A DNA stretch of 64,000 bases, taken from Blastococcus sp. TF02A-30. Lineage in GTDB: Bacteria; Actinomycetota; Actinomycetes; Mycobacteriales; Geodermatophilaceae. The notes under the pieces were generated by a model. That model saw only the letters and a program-made list of their open reading frames with translations, ran no database searches and was not told the DNA's origin. Positions within the stretch are counted from its first letter, which is position 1. Every line of letters starts with the position of its first letter. Shown in pieces: positions 51,255 through 59,631 of this stretch. The translations under genes and the position numbers were made by a program. The stretch covers positions 62,001 through 126,000 of the forward strand of contig NZ_QOHJ01000001.1 of NCBI RefSeq assembly GCF_003319185.1. Direction: 5' to 3'.

Positions 51255-52763
51255 TCAGGAGGGCAGGCGCGCCGCGAGCTCCGGCCAGCGGGTGGCGAAC
51301 CCCCGCTCGGCGTCCGCCGCGCGGGCCTCCTCCCGGCCCAGGAGCAGACCGTAGGTGAAGGCGGACTCCCCGGCCCCGTGCGCGCTCACCGCGAGCCGCC
51401 GGCAGCGCTCCCCCACGACGACGGCGTCCTGCAGCGCGCCGAGCTGGCGCTGCACCTTCTTCGCCGCCCTGGCCACGTCGTCGGCGGAGGCGCCGAGCAC
51501 CGGGACCGCGGCCTCGGCGGTGTGCCGCGTCCGGCGGGCCGCACGGCGCACCGCGTGCAGCGCCGCCGTGCGCTCCGGCCCGGTCCGGCGCTCGGCGCGC
51601 CGCACCGCCCGGTGCACCCTGCCCGCCTCGTGCCGCAGCACCGCGTCGAGCACCTTCCCCGCCTTCCGCCCCGCGTCCGCGGTGAGCGGCGGATCCGCCA
51701 GCAGGGCGTGCAGGGCGTCCAGCAGCCGGAGGTAGCGCGCGTCGACCACGATCTCCAGCGCCCGGTCGCGGACCGCCTCGCGGGCGGCGACCTCGGCCGG
51801 CTGCAGCCGCGCGGCCACCGGTCCCAGCACCAGCTCGGCGGGGAGCTCGGCCACCGCGGCACGCAGGTGCGCGTAGGCGATCTCGTCGTCGCGGACCTCC
51901 GACAGCCGCTCGCCCAGCCAGGCGAGCTCGGTGCCGAGCGGATCGGTCGCGCCCCGGTCGAGCACCGGGCGGAAGGCCGCGAGCAGGGAGCGCAGCCGGC
52001 GGGCGGCCAGCCGCATCCGCCGCGCGGCGTCGTCGGAGCGCATGCGGAGGGCGACGTCGGCGTCCTGCAGCGCCTGCAACTGCCCGGCGAGGGCGGCCAC
52101 GACCACCTTCCCGGCACGGGGCTTCCGCCTCCCGGCGTCCCCCTCCTCGCCCGAGGGCAGGCCCAGGGCGCGGGCCAGCTTCGACGCCCGGCCCGTGCGG
52201 CGCGCGCCGGCCTCGACGAGCCGCTCCCCGACCGGTCCGAGCAGCTCGGCACCGCCGTCGAGCAGCTCGACCTCGACCTCGCGCCAGGTCTGCAGCTCCG
52301 CGACGCCGCCGTCCCCCGTCAGCGCGGTCGCCGAGACGGTGTCGTCCGCGACCTCGGCGAGCGGCCGCCCCGCCTCGTCCCGGAGCACGGTGACCACCCG
52401 ACGGGTGCGCAGGGACGCGACCGGCGCCACCGCGCTGCCGCGCAGCAGCCCGGTCACCGGGGCGACGACGGCCTTCGGTGGTCGCTTGACCGCGCGGCCC
52501 AGCGGGGCGTGCAGCTCCCAGCGCGCGTCCCCGGAGGCGGGCAGCTTCAGGTGCCAGCCGTCGTCGGACCCGCCGGTGCGCCGCCGCAGCGTGACGCGGG
52601 CGCGCGCCAGGCGGAGGTCGGGCGCGTCGAAGTACTGCGCCTCCAGCGCGTGCTCCACCGGGGCGTCCGCCGTCGCGACACCGTCGACACCGGTCAGGTC
52701 CGGCACGACGAAGTCCGCGGGGACGTCGTACTTCGTCTCGATCTCCAGGGAATCGGGTCGCAC
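51255..52763 (-). CDS. CYTH and CHAD domain protein
   Basis: A 502-residue fusion. The N-terminal CYTH (triphosphate tunnel) domain spans about 5-205, with the ExExK signature EIETKYDV, and conserved RRRTGG, WHLKLP and basic strands (LRTRRVVTVLRDEAG). The C-terminal CHAD domain (about 225-500) is built of helices rich in conserved His, Arg and Lys, for example MRLAARRLRSLLAAFRPVLD and ARRTRHTAEAAVPVLG. CYTH domains cleave or make triphosphates or polyphosphate, and CHAD binds polyphosphate; a role in polyphosphate metabolism is likely but unproved. GTG 52763 begins RPDSLEIETKY. It is divergent from the EEP gene (74 bp). Confidence 0.93.
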   Translation of the reverse strand: MRPDSLEIETKYDVPADFVVPDLTGVDGVATADAPVEHALEAQYFDAPDLRLARARVTLRRRTGGSDDGWHLKLPASGDARWELHAPLGRAVKRPPKAVVAPVTGLLRGSAVAPVASLRTRRVVTVLRDEAGRPLAEVADDTVSATALTGDGGVAELQTWREVEVELLDGGAELLGPVGERLVEAGARRTGRASKLARALGLPSGEEGDAGRRKPRAGKVVVAALAGQLQALQDADVALRMRSDDAARRMRLAARRLRSLLAAFRPVLDRGATDPLGTELAWLGERLSEVRDDEIAYAHLRAAVAELPAELVLGPVAARLQPAEVAAREAVRDRALEIVVDARYLRLLDALHALLADPPLTADAGRKAGKVLDAVLRHEAGRVHRAVRRAERRTGPERTAALHAVRRAARRTRHTAEAAVPVLGASADDVARAAKKVQRQLGALQDAVVVGERCRRLAVSAHGAGESAFTYGLLLGREEARAADAERGFATRWPELAARLPS

Positions 52764-52837
52764 CCCCGAAACGTAGCCCGGCGCACGGCTGCGACGAGCG
52801 GTCAGCGGGCCGGTCGCCCCCTGGCTACCGTGACGCG

Positions 52838-53788
52838 GTGCCCTCCCCCCGCCGCACCGCCACGGCCGCGGCCCTGCCGTGGGCGGCCTGGGCCGTGCTG
52901 CGGGCGACGGGCACCGAGCGCGGGTTCCCGCTGGTGCCGGCGATCAGCTTCACGCCCTACGCCGCCCTGACCGCGGTCCTGCCGCTGGGGCTCGCGCTGC
53001 GCGCCGGGTCCCGGCCGGCCGCGGTGCTGGCCGGGGCCGCGGGGATCGCGCTCGCCGCCCCGGTGCTGTCCCGGGCACGACCGGCCGCCCCGCTCCCGGC
53101 CGGCGGAGGACGCCGGGTGCGCGTGGCGACCGTCAGCCTGCGCCGCGGCCACGTGCCGGCCGCCGGCGTGGTGGACCTGGTCCGCGCCGCCGACGTCGAC
53201 GTGCTCGCCGTCGCCGAGCTGACCCCCGGGTCGGAGGCGCTGCTCCGCGCCGCCGGGCTGGACCGGCTGCTCCCGGAGGAGCACGTCCTCCCGGCCCGGC
53301 CGGGGGCGGTGCTCAGCGCCTCGGGCGCGCTCTGGAGCCGGCTGCCCATCACCGGGCGGGGCGCGGTGCCGGGGGAGTTCGAGCAGCCCAGCGCCGTCCT
53401 CGACGTCGGTGGCCGCCCGCTCGAGGTGGTCGCCGTGCACTCCGCACCCCCGGCGGTCTCCCCGCGTGCGGTGCGCCGCTGGGCCGCCGACCTGGCCGCC
53501 CTCCCGTCGCCGTCGGCCGCGGTGCCCCAGGTGCTGGCCGGCGACTTCAACGCCACGGCCGACCACGCCGCGTTCCGCTCGCTGCTGGCCGCCGGCTGGA
53601 CCGACGCCGCGCAGGCGACCGGGCAGGGTCTGGCCTGGACCTGGCGGCCGCTGCGGCTGAAGGTCCCGCGGCTCACCCTCGACCACGTGCTCGTCGGTCC
53701 CCGGGTGGGCGTGACCGCCGTCCGGTTCGTGCCCGTCCCGGGCAGCGACCACCGGTCCGTCGTCGCCGATCTCGCGCTGCCCGGCTGA
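52838..53788 (+). CDS. Membrane-anchored endonuclease/exonuclease/phosphatase-family protein
   Basis: A 316-residue protein of the EEP fold. The first 90 residues contain two or three hydrophobic segments (about 33-48, 58-72). The domain from 90 on has RVATVSLRRGH at the start, GDFNATADH (the metal/active-site motif, about 240), and DHVLVG and GSDHRSVVADL (the SDH motif) at the end. No DNA-binding region is seen, so a phosphatase or lipid-phosphate role outside the cytosol is possible, but substrate unknown. GTG 52838 is a fair start with CCC-rich lead; a ribosome site is weak. A PRC-barrel gene follows 96 bp downstream. Confidence 0.84.
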   Translation: MPSPRRTATAAALPWAAWAVLRATGTERGFPLVPAISFTPYAALTAVLPLGLALRAGSRPAAVLAGAAGIALAAPVLSRARPAAPLPAGGGRRVRVATVSLRRGHVPAAGVVDLVRAADVDVLAVAELTPGSEALLRAAGLDRLLPEEHVLPARPGAVLSASGALWSRLPITGRGAVPGEFEQPSAVLDVGGRPLEVVAVHSAPPAVSPRAVRRWAADLAALPSPSAAVPQVLAGDFNATADHAAFRSLLAAGWTDAAQATGQGLAWTWRPLRLKVPRLTLDHVLVGPRVGVTAVRFVPVPGSDHRSVVADLALPG

Positions 53789-53884
53789 CCGCTGCGCCAC
53801 CCGGCATGTTCGGGGCGAGCCGCCGGTGGGCACCGCAGGACCTCCGGCGTCCACCGACGGGCACCGGTCGAGGGGAGCCGATCC

Positions 53885-54667
53885 ATGCTGAGCGAGCGCG
53901 AGCTGTCCGCGGCCATCGGGAGCACCGCCTACGACCCCGACGGCGAGCGGATCGGCACGGTCGAGACCTTCTTCACCGACGACCGCACCGGCGCGCCCAC
54001 CTGGGTCTCGGTGTCCACCGGCCTGCTGGGCCGCTCGTCCATCGCGCCCGCGGCGGACGCGGCGTTCACCGACGGCCGGCTGCTGCTGCCGGTGCGCGCC
54101 CAGGCGGTCAAGGACGCGCCCCGGCTGGGCGGCGAGCACCTGTCACCGGACGAGGAGCGGGCGCTGCTGGAGCACTACCGGAGCAGCACCGAGGCCGCCG
54201 CGGCCGCTGCCCCCCGGGACGAACCGGCCGCCGACGCCGGGATGGTGCGCAGCGAGGAACGGCTCGCCGTCGGCACCGAGCAGGTCGCCACGACGCGGGC
54301 CCGGCTGGTGAAGTACGTGGTCACCGAGGAGGTCCAGATCACCGTCCCGGTGCGCCGGGAGGAGATCCGCGTCGAGCAGGTACCGCTGGACGCCGCCGAT
54401 CCCGACCCGGCCGGCGAGTCGCTGCTGGCGCCCGCGACCCCCGGTGGCCGGCACGCCTCGGACGAGCCGGCGCCCGCCGGCCCCGGCGGGGGCGGTGGGC
54501 TGCCGGAGGAGATCGTGCTGCACGCCGAGCGCCCGGTCGTGACCGTCGAGGTGGTGCCGGTGGAGCGCGTGCGGCTGCGCACCGAGGTCGTGCACGGCCA
54601 GGAGACGGTCACCGGCACCGTCCAGCGCGAGGAGATCGCCGTCGAGGAGGAACCGCGGCACCGCTGA
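53885..54667 (+). CDS. PRC-barrel and DUF2382 (stress-associated) protein
   Basis: A 260-residue protein. Residues 1-90 are a PRC-barrel (IGSTAYDPDGERIGTVETFF then SWVSVSTGLLG-like, here TWVSVSTGLLGRSS). After a linker, DUF2382 occupies about 115-260: RSEERLAVGTEQV, then VKYVVTEEVQITVPVRREEIRVE and HAERPVVTVEVVPVERVRLRTEVV, each given in part, with regular RxE/VxV strands. Such proteins are common in desiccation- and oxidation-tolerant actinobacteria, and the role is unknown. ATG 53885 has GAGGGGAG seven bases upstream. It converges on the NhaA-fusion gene with a 4-bp gap. Confidence 0.9.
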   Translation: MLSERELSAAIGSTAYDPDGERIGTVETFFTDDRTGAPTWVSVSTGLLGRSSIAPAADAAFTDGRLLLPVRAQAVKDAPRLGGEHLSPDEERALLEHYRSSTEAAAAAAPRDEPAADAGMVRSEERLAVGTEQVATTRARLVKYVVTEEVQITVPVRREEIRVEQVPLDAADPDPAGESLLAPATPGGRHASDEPAPAGPGGGGGLPEEIVLHAERPVVTVEVVPVERVRLRTEVVHGQETVTGTVQREEIAVEEEPRHR

Positions 54668-54671
54668 CCGG

Positions 54672-57305
54672 TCAGCCCACCCGCGTCGTCCCCAGGCGCA
54701 GCAGGTCGTCCCCGCTCGGGTCGAACAGCACCCGGCCGTCGGGCGCGATCACCACCGGGGTGCCGTCGGGCGCCTCGAGCTCGTCGAGCATCGTCCGGGC
54801 CGCCGGGTCCTCCGCCGGGTCGAGCCACGTGTGGCCGAGGGCGTGGTCGGCGAGGGTCTGCCGCAGCCGTGCGCTGGCCGGCCACCGCCGGTCGCCGAGC
54901 ACCCGGATGCCGGTGGCCCGCCCGATGAGCGTGGCCCGGCGGATGAGCAGCGCCCGCGTGATGGTGTTGGACAGCTCGCGGTCGTCGGCCATCGCCGCCC
55001 GCAGCCGGTCGACCGACAGGGTGAGCACCTCACCCGGCGCCGCGGCCACGAGCGAGCGGACGGCCCGCTGCCCGGCGAGCATGTTCAGCCCGCCCAGGAA
55101 GCGGTCCGGGCCGATCACCGCCATCACCCGCGGCTCGTCGTCCGGGCCGTCGGCGTCCTCCACCACGGCGACGGTGCCGGACAGGACGACCACGAAGTCC
55201 CACTCCGCGCTGCCGCCCTCCACCAGCACGTCGCCGGTGGACGTCGCCCGGTGCCGGCCGAAGCGGCGCAGCACGCCGAGCTGCCGCGGGGTGAGGTGCG
55301 GTGAGGAGCCGTCGGTGTCGGGGGTCTCGGCCAGGCCGTCGAGCGCCGCGACCCCGGCGACCGCGTCCGACCGCACCAGCGGCGACAGCGGCACCACGGC
55401 GGAGCCGTGCGGCTCGGGCGGCGGCTCGGGGAGCCGGCGCCCGGGCGCGCCGCGCGGATCGCTGCGCAGCAGGGCCGCGGCGAGGGCGTCGGTCGTGGTG
55501 GGACCGTCGTGCCGGACGCCGTTGACGAAGAACGTCGGGGTGCCGTGCACACCGCTGGCCTCCGCGCTGGCGACGTCGTCGCGCACCCGCCCGGCGTGCG
55601 TCTCCTGACCGAGCTCGCGGGTGAACCGCTCCAGGTCCAGGCCCAGGGCCGCCGCGTGGTTGAGCAGCTCCGGGGCCTCCAGCTCGCCCTGGTGGGCGAA
55701 CAACCGGTCGTGCATCGCCCAGAACGCGCCCTGCGCGCCGGCCGCCTCGGTGGCCTCGGCGGCCAGCTCGGCGTGCGGGTGGACGTCGACCAGCGGCAGG
55801 TGGCGGAAGACGTAGCGCAGCTCGTCCCCGAACCGGCCGCGCAGCTCGGCGACCACGCCGGTGGCCCGGCCGCAGAAGGGGCACTCGACGTCGCCGAACT
55901 CGACGAGGGTCAGCGGGGCGTCGACCGGACCGCGCACGTGGTCCCGCTCCGGGTCCACCGGCGGGTCGAGGCGCACCGGCCGCGGCGCCTCGTCCGGCGC
56001 CGTCCTGCGGGCCAGCAGCCGGAAGGCCAGCGCGCCCAGCGCCGTGGAGACCACGGCCGCGGCGAGGATGCCGACGGTCGCCTCCTCGCGCAGCGCCTCG
56101 TCCTCGAAGGCCAGGTCGGTGACGAACAGCGAGACGGTGAAGCCCAGCCCGGTCAGGCCGGCCCCGGCCCAGACGCTGGCCAGCGACACGCCGGGCGGCA
56201 GCGAGCCCAGCCGCATCCGCACCGCCAGCGTGGCGGCCAGGCCGACGCCGAGCAGCTTGCCGACGACGAGGCCGACGAACACGCCGTGGGTGAGCGGCGA
56301 GGTGAGCGCCCGGTCCAGCAGCTCGCCGTCGATCCGCACGCCGGCGTTGGCCAGCGCGAAGACCGGGACCACGAGGTAGGTGCTCCACGGCACGAGGACC
56401 GCGCCGATGCGCTCGTTGGGGGAGACAGCCCGCTCCACGGAGAGCTTGGCCTGCCGGGCGATGTCGACGTCGGGGGACTGGCGGAAGGCCCGGGTGAGCG
56501 ACCCCGCGAGCTCCACCTCGTCGCGGCGCGGGGGGTAGGCGCTGACCAGCAGGCCGAGGACGACGCCGCCGATGGTCGCGTGCACGCCGGACTGGTACAT
56601 CGCCACCCACATGACGACGCCGACGGCGAAGTAGGCGGGGCCGCGCCACACCTGGAGCTTGGACAGCGCGATGAACACGAGCACGCACAGCCCGGCGACG
56701 GCCAGGGCGCCCAGGTCGATGTCGTCGGTGTAGAAGACCGCGATGACGCTGAGGGCGCCGATGTCGTCGACGACCGACAGCGAGAGCAGGAAGACCCGCA
56801 GCTGGATCGGGCAGTGCCGGCCGAAGACCGCGAGCGCGCCGAGCACGAAGGCGGTGTCGGTGGCGATCGGGATGCCCCAGCCGTGCGCGCCGGGGCCGCC
56901 GGCGTTGAAGGCGTAGAAGATCAGCGCCGGCAGGACCAGCCCGCCCACGGCGGCCAGCGCCGGGACCACGATCCGGCTGCGCTGGGCGAGGTCGCCCATC
57001 GACAGCTCGCGGCGCACCTCCATCCCGATGAGGAAGAAGAAGAACACCATCAGGCCGTCGTTCACCCAGTGCTGCAGGTCCTGGGTGATGGCGCGGTCGC
57101 CGAGGCGGACCGAGAACTCGGTGTGCCACAGCGAGTCGTAGGAGCTGCCCCACGGGGAGTTGGCCCAGACCAGCGCGGCCGCCGTGGCGAGGACGAGGAG
57201 CGTGGCTCCGGCGAGCCCGGACCGGATCAGCCGGCGGACGGGGCCGGACAGCTGGCCGCTGAGGTGCTCGGACCGGGTCTGGCTCGTTCCGCCGACGCTG
57301 CTCAC
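54672..57305 (-). CDS. NhaA Na+/H+ antiporter fused to DsbA-like thioredoxin, cNMP-binding and redoxin-like domains
   Basis: An 877-residue four-part fusion. Residues 1-430 are NhaA: twelve hydrophobic segments, the sodium site SLSVVDDIGA (D180-D181), ATDTAFVLG (D150), and HATIGG. Residues 455-615 are a DsbA/thioredoxin domain with CPFC at 475-478 and cis-Pro HGTPTF at 590. Residues about 670-790 match a cyclic-nucleotide-binding domain (GDVLVEGGSAEWDFVVVLSG, FLGGLNMLAGQ). Residues 795-877 resemble the cysteine-less glutaredoxin-like linker that in actinobacterial proteins joins such cNMP domains to thioredoxin reductase; the chain stops just where the FAD domain would begin. It looks like a redox- and ligand-gated transporter. 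GTG 57305. Confidence 0.88.
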   Translation of the reverse strand: MSSVGGTSQTRSEHLSGQLSGPVRRLIRSGLAGATLLVLATAAALVWANSPWGSSYDSLWHTEFSVRLGDRAITQDLQHWVNDGLMVFFFFLIGMEVRRELSMGDLAQRSRIVVPALAAVGGLVLPALIFYAFNAGGPGAHGWGIPIATDTAFVLGALAVFGRHCPIQLRVFLLSLSVVDDIGALSVIAVFYTDDIDLGALAVAGLCVLVFIALSKLQVWRGPAYFAVGVVMWVAMYQSGVHATIGGVVLGLLVSAYPPRRDEVELAGSLTRAFRQSPDVDIARQAKLSVERAVSPNERIGAVLVPWSTYLVVPVFALANAGVRIDGELLDRALTSPLTHGVFVGLVVGKLLGVGLAATLAVRMRLGSLPPGVSLASVWAGAGLTGLGFTVSLFVTDLAFEDEALREEATVGILAAAVVSTALGALAFRLLARRTAPDEAPRPVRLDPPVDPERDHVRGPVDAPLTLVEFGDVECPFCGRATGVVAELRGRFGDELRYVFRHLPLVDVHPHAELAAEATEAAGAQGAFWAMHDRLFAHQGELEAPELLNHAAALGLDLERFTRELGQETHAGRVRDDVASAEASGVHGTPTFFVNGVRHDGPTTTDALAAALLRSDPRGAPGRRLPEPPPEPHGSAVVPLSPLVRSDAVAGVAALDGLAETPDTDGSSPHLTPRQLGVLRRFGRHRATSTGDVLVEGGSAEWDFVVVLSGTVAVVEDADGPDDEPRVMAVIGPDRFLGGLNMLAGQRAVRSLVAAAPGEVLTLSVDRLRAAMADDRELSNTITRALLIRRATLIGRATGIRVLGDRRWPASARLRQTLADHALGHTWLDPAEDPAARTMLDELEAPDGTPVVIAPDGRVLFDPSGDDLLRLGTTRVG

Positions 57306-57394
57306 GACCGCGCCAGCGTCTCGACGGTCTGATCTTGTTCCCGGGTCGCCGCCCGGAGGTGCTCCATGGTCAGGTGACGCTAGTGCCGGAGCTC

Positions 57395-57428
57395 CCGGAT
57401 CGGCAGAGGGCCGGGACGGCCGATCCGG
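57395..57428 (-). terminator. Hairpin after the omega-amidase gene
   Basis: Arms CCGGATCGGC (57395-57404) and GCCGATCCGG (57419-57428) pair perfectly over 10 bp around a 14-base loop. It lies 10 bases past the amidase stop on the minus strand and 91 bp before the NhaA-fusion start, a natural place for a terminator. No T-run follows. Confidence 0.6.
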
Positions 57429-57437
57429 CCCTGCGGG

Positions 57438-58202
57438 TCAGGACGGGCGGCGGTCGGCCAGGAAGCGCAGCCGGTCGCGGGTGGCGGTGACCCGGTCCGG
57501 GTCGACGTCGGCCAGCAGCAGCGTCTCGACGCCGGCCGCGGTCGCCAGCAGCTCCCCCATCGGGTCGACGATCCGGCTGTCACCGGTGTGCGCGGTGCCG
57601 TCGCCCGCCGTCCCGACCCGGTTGCAGCCGACCACGTAGGCCTGGTTCTCGATCGCCCGGGCGCGCAGCAGCGTCGTCCAGTGCTCGCGGCGCGCGGCCG
57701 GCCAGTTGGCGGTGACCAGGTAGACGTCGGTCCCGGGGGCGGCCGTCCAGAACACGTCGGCGAAGCGCAGGTCGTAGCAGACGAACGGGGTGATCCGGAG
57801 GCCGCCGATCTCCACCGTCACCGGCCCGTCGCCGGCGCGGAACCGCTCGTGCTCACCGCCGTGGGTGAACGGGTGCAGCTTGCGGTAGCGGTGCACGGTG
57901 CCGTCCGGCCCGGCCAGCACGAAGGAGTTGTAGGGCAGGTCCGCCCCCGGTGCGACCTCGGGACAGCTGCCGCCCAACCAGATCCCGTGCGCGGCGGCCT
58001 GCTCGGCCAGGAACGTGGCCGACGGGCCGCCCTCGGGCTCGCCGATCCCCGGCGTCATCGAGAACCCGGTGGAGAAGGTCTCGCTGAGCAGCACGAGCTC
58101 GGCGCCGGCCGCCGCGGCGGCCGCGACCTGCGGGGCCAGCCGCGCGAAGTTGGCCGCCCGGTCCTCCCACACGATGTCGTGCTGCAGCACCCCGATCCTC
58201 AT
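57438..58202 (-). CDS. Carbon-nitrogen hydrolase, probable omega-amidase
   Basis: A 254-residue nitrilase-superfamily enzyme. The catalytic triad is present: Glu41 in LLSETFSTGFS, Lys108 in RYRKLHPF and Cys142 in PFVCYDLRF. The sequence best fits the YafV/Nit2 omega-amidases, which turn alpha-keto-glutaramate or alpha-keto-succinamate into ketoacid plus ammonia. Its ATG overlaps the stop of the upstream aminotransferase gene by four bases (58199-58202), so both are made together. The pair matches the known glutamine (or methionine) transaminase plus omega-amidase couple, in which the amidase pulls the transamination forward. Specificity inferred from context. Confidence 0.88.
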   Translation of the reverse strand: MRIGVLQHDIVWEDRAANFARLAPQVAAAAAAGAELVLLSETFSTGFSMTPGIGEPEGGPSATFLAEQAAAHGIWLGGSCPEVAPGADLPYNSFVLAGPDGTVHRYRKLHPFTHGGEHERFRAGDGPVTVEIGGLRITPFVCYDLRFADVFWTAAPGTDVYLVTANWPAARREHWTTLLRARAIENQAYVVGCNRVGTAGDGTAHTGDSRIVDPMGELLATAAGVETLLLADVDPDRVTATRDRLRFLADRRPS

Positions 58203-59386
58203 GCGGCCATCCTGCCCAACCGCTGGACCGCCTCGCCCAGCACCGCGTCGCCCTTGCAGAAGGCGAACCGCACCAGGTGGCGGCCCAGGTGGGCGTCCTG
58301 CGGCGCGTAGAAGACCCCGCTCGGGACGGCGACGACACCCGCGCGCCCGGGCAGCGCGCGGCAGAAGGCCAGGCCGTCGCCGTCGGGCTGCACCGGGCGG
58401 ACGTCGACGGTGGCGAAGTAGGTCGCCTCGGGGCTGACCACCGGCAACCCGGCGTCCCGCAGCCCCTGGACGAGGGTGTCGCGGCGGTACTCCAGGTCGC
58501 GGGCGATGCCGGTGAAGTACTCGTCGGGCAGCCGCAGCCCGGCGGCGACGGCGGGCTGGAACGGGCCGCCGTTGACGTAGGTGAGGAACTGCTTGGCGGT
58601 GCGGACGGCGGCGACCAGGGGAGCGGGGCCGCAGATCCAGCCCACCTTCCAGCCGGTCACGTTGAACGTCTTGCCCGCGCTGCTCACCACCAGCGTGCGC
58701 TCCCGCATGCCGGGGAGGCCGGCGGGGGAGAGGTGCGCGGCACCGGAGAACACGAGGTGCTCGTAGACCTCGTCGGTGAGGACCAGCAGGTCGTGCTCGA
58801 CCGCCAGGCCGGAGAGGAAGGCCAGCTCGTCGGGGGTGAACACCTTGCCGGTGGGGTTGTGCGGGGTGTTGAGGACCAGGAGCTTCGTGCGCGGCGTGAT
58901 CGCTGCCCGCACCGCCTCGGGGTCGAAGGTCCAGGGACCCTCGCCGGCCGGCGGGTGCAGCGGGACCGGCCGGAGGACGCCGCCGGACATGGCGACACCG
59001 GCGCCGTAGCTGTCGTACATCGGCTCGAACAGCACGACCTCGTCGCCGGGCTCCAGCAGCGACAGCATCGCGGCGGCGAGCGCCTCGGTGGCGCCGGCGG
59101 TCACCAGCACCTCGGTGTCCGGGTCGTAGGACAGGTCGCGGAAGCGCCGCACGTGCTCGGCGACCGCCGTCCGCAGCTCCGGGGTGCCGGGGCCCGGTGG
59201 GTACTGGTCGGCGGCCGTGCCGATCGCGGACCGGGCGACGTCGAGCACCTCGGGCGGGCCGGGGTAGTCGGGGAAGCCCTGACCGAGGTTGATCGAGCCG
59301 GTCGCGACGGCCAGCGCGCTCATCTCGGCGAAGACCGTCGTCCCGAAGCCCTGCAGGCGGCTCGCGAGGTGCTGGGTCACGGGCAC
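58199..59386 (-). CDS. PLP-dependent aminotransferase (glutamine/methionine-kynurenine type)
   Basis: A 395-residue class I/II aminotransferase. SINLGQGFPDYPGPPEVLDVA marks the N terminus of the KAT/MetAT (YbdL) group, VTAGATEALAAAM binds the cofactor phosphate, NTPHNPTGKVF and LTDEVYEHLVF hold the conserved Asn and Asp-Tyr, and SSAGKTFNVTGWKVGW contains the Schiff-base Lys (about 238). It would transaminate glutamine or methionine with ketoacids such as 4-methylthio-2-oxobutyrate, part of methionine salvage, with the amidase. GTG 59386 is the first start; a second, in MPVTQHL, at 59380 is equally possible. A palindrome GTTCCACGTGGAAC lies five bases upstream. Confidence 0.88.
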   Translation of the reverse strand: MPVTQHLASRLQGFGTTVFAEMSALAVATGSINLGQGFPDYPGPPEVLDVARSAIGTAADQYPPGPGTPELRTAVAEHVRRFRDLSYDPDTEVLVTAGATEALAAAMLSLLEPGDEVVLFEPMYDSYGAGVAMSGGVLRPVPLHPPAGEGPWTFDPEAVRAAITPRTKLLVLNTPHNPTGKVFTPDELAFLSGLAVEHDLLVLTDEVYEHLVFSGAAHLSPAGLPGMRERTLVVSSAGKTFNVTGWKVGWICGPAPLVAAVRTAKQFLTYVNGGPFQPAVAAGLRLPDEYFTGIARDLEYRRDTLVQGLRDAGLPVVSPEATYFATVDVRPVQPDGDGLAFCRALPGRAGVVAVPSGVFYAPQDAHLGRHLVRFAFCKGDAVLGEAVQRLGRMAA

Positions 59387-59390
59387 CAGC

Positions 59391-59404
59391 GTTCCACGTG
59401 GAAC
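59391..59404. promoter_or_regulatory. parS-like palindrome upstream of the aminotransferase
   Basis: GTTCCACGTGGAAC is a perfect 14-bp palindrome matching the ParB centromere consensus GTTTCACGTGAAAC at 12 of 14 positions (the two symmetric positions differ). It lies between the aminotransferase start and the S4 gene stop. It may be a degenerate parS site, as found near the origin, or a repressor operator. Confidence 0.5.
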
Positions 59405-59410
59405 CTCGGT

Positions 59411-59626
59411 TCAGCCGATGCGGACGTCGCCGAAGCCCTTGATCGAGACGACGTCGCCGGAGCGCAGCTGGCGGCCGCGGCGGTCCTCGGGCTCGCCGTT
59501 GACCCGGACGTCGACGCTGGCCAGCACGTCCTTCACCTGCGCGCCGGTGGGGACGGCGTCGACGAGCTTGAGCAGCTGGCCGAGCCGGATCGAGTCCTCG
59601 CCGGGCCGCAGGTCGACGGTGCGCAT
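59411..59626 (-). CDS. Small S4 RNA-binding domain protein (YbcJ/YaaA-like)
   Basis: A 71-residue RNA-binding protein with an S4-like fold: IRLGQLLKLVDAVPTGAQVK, VLASVDVRVNGEPEDRRGRQL, and SGDVVSIKGFGDVRI (each at or just under twenty residues). The R-x-x-R-L and NG turn are typical of S4 domains, close to YbcJ. Start choice: ATG 59626 has GGAGGGAGG (59636-59644) at a proper nine-base distance. The ATG at 59635 overlaps the MOSC stop but lies almost on top of that ribosome site. It is the last gene of an operon with aldose epimerase and MOSC genes. Possible role in ribosome or RNA binding; target unknown. Confidence 0.8.
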   Translation of the reverse strand: MRTVDLRPGEDSIRLGQLLKLVDAVPTGAQVKDVLASVDVRVNGEPEDRRGRQLRSGDVVSIKGFGDVRIG

Positions 59627-59631
59627 GCCGG

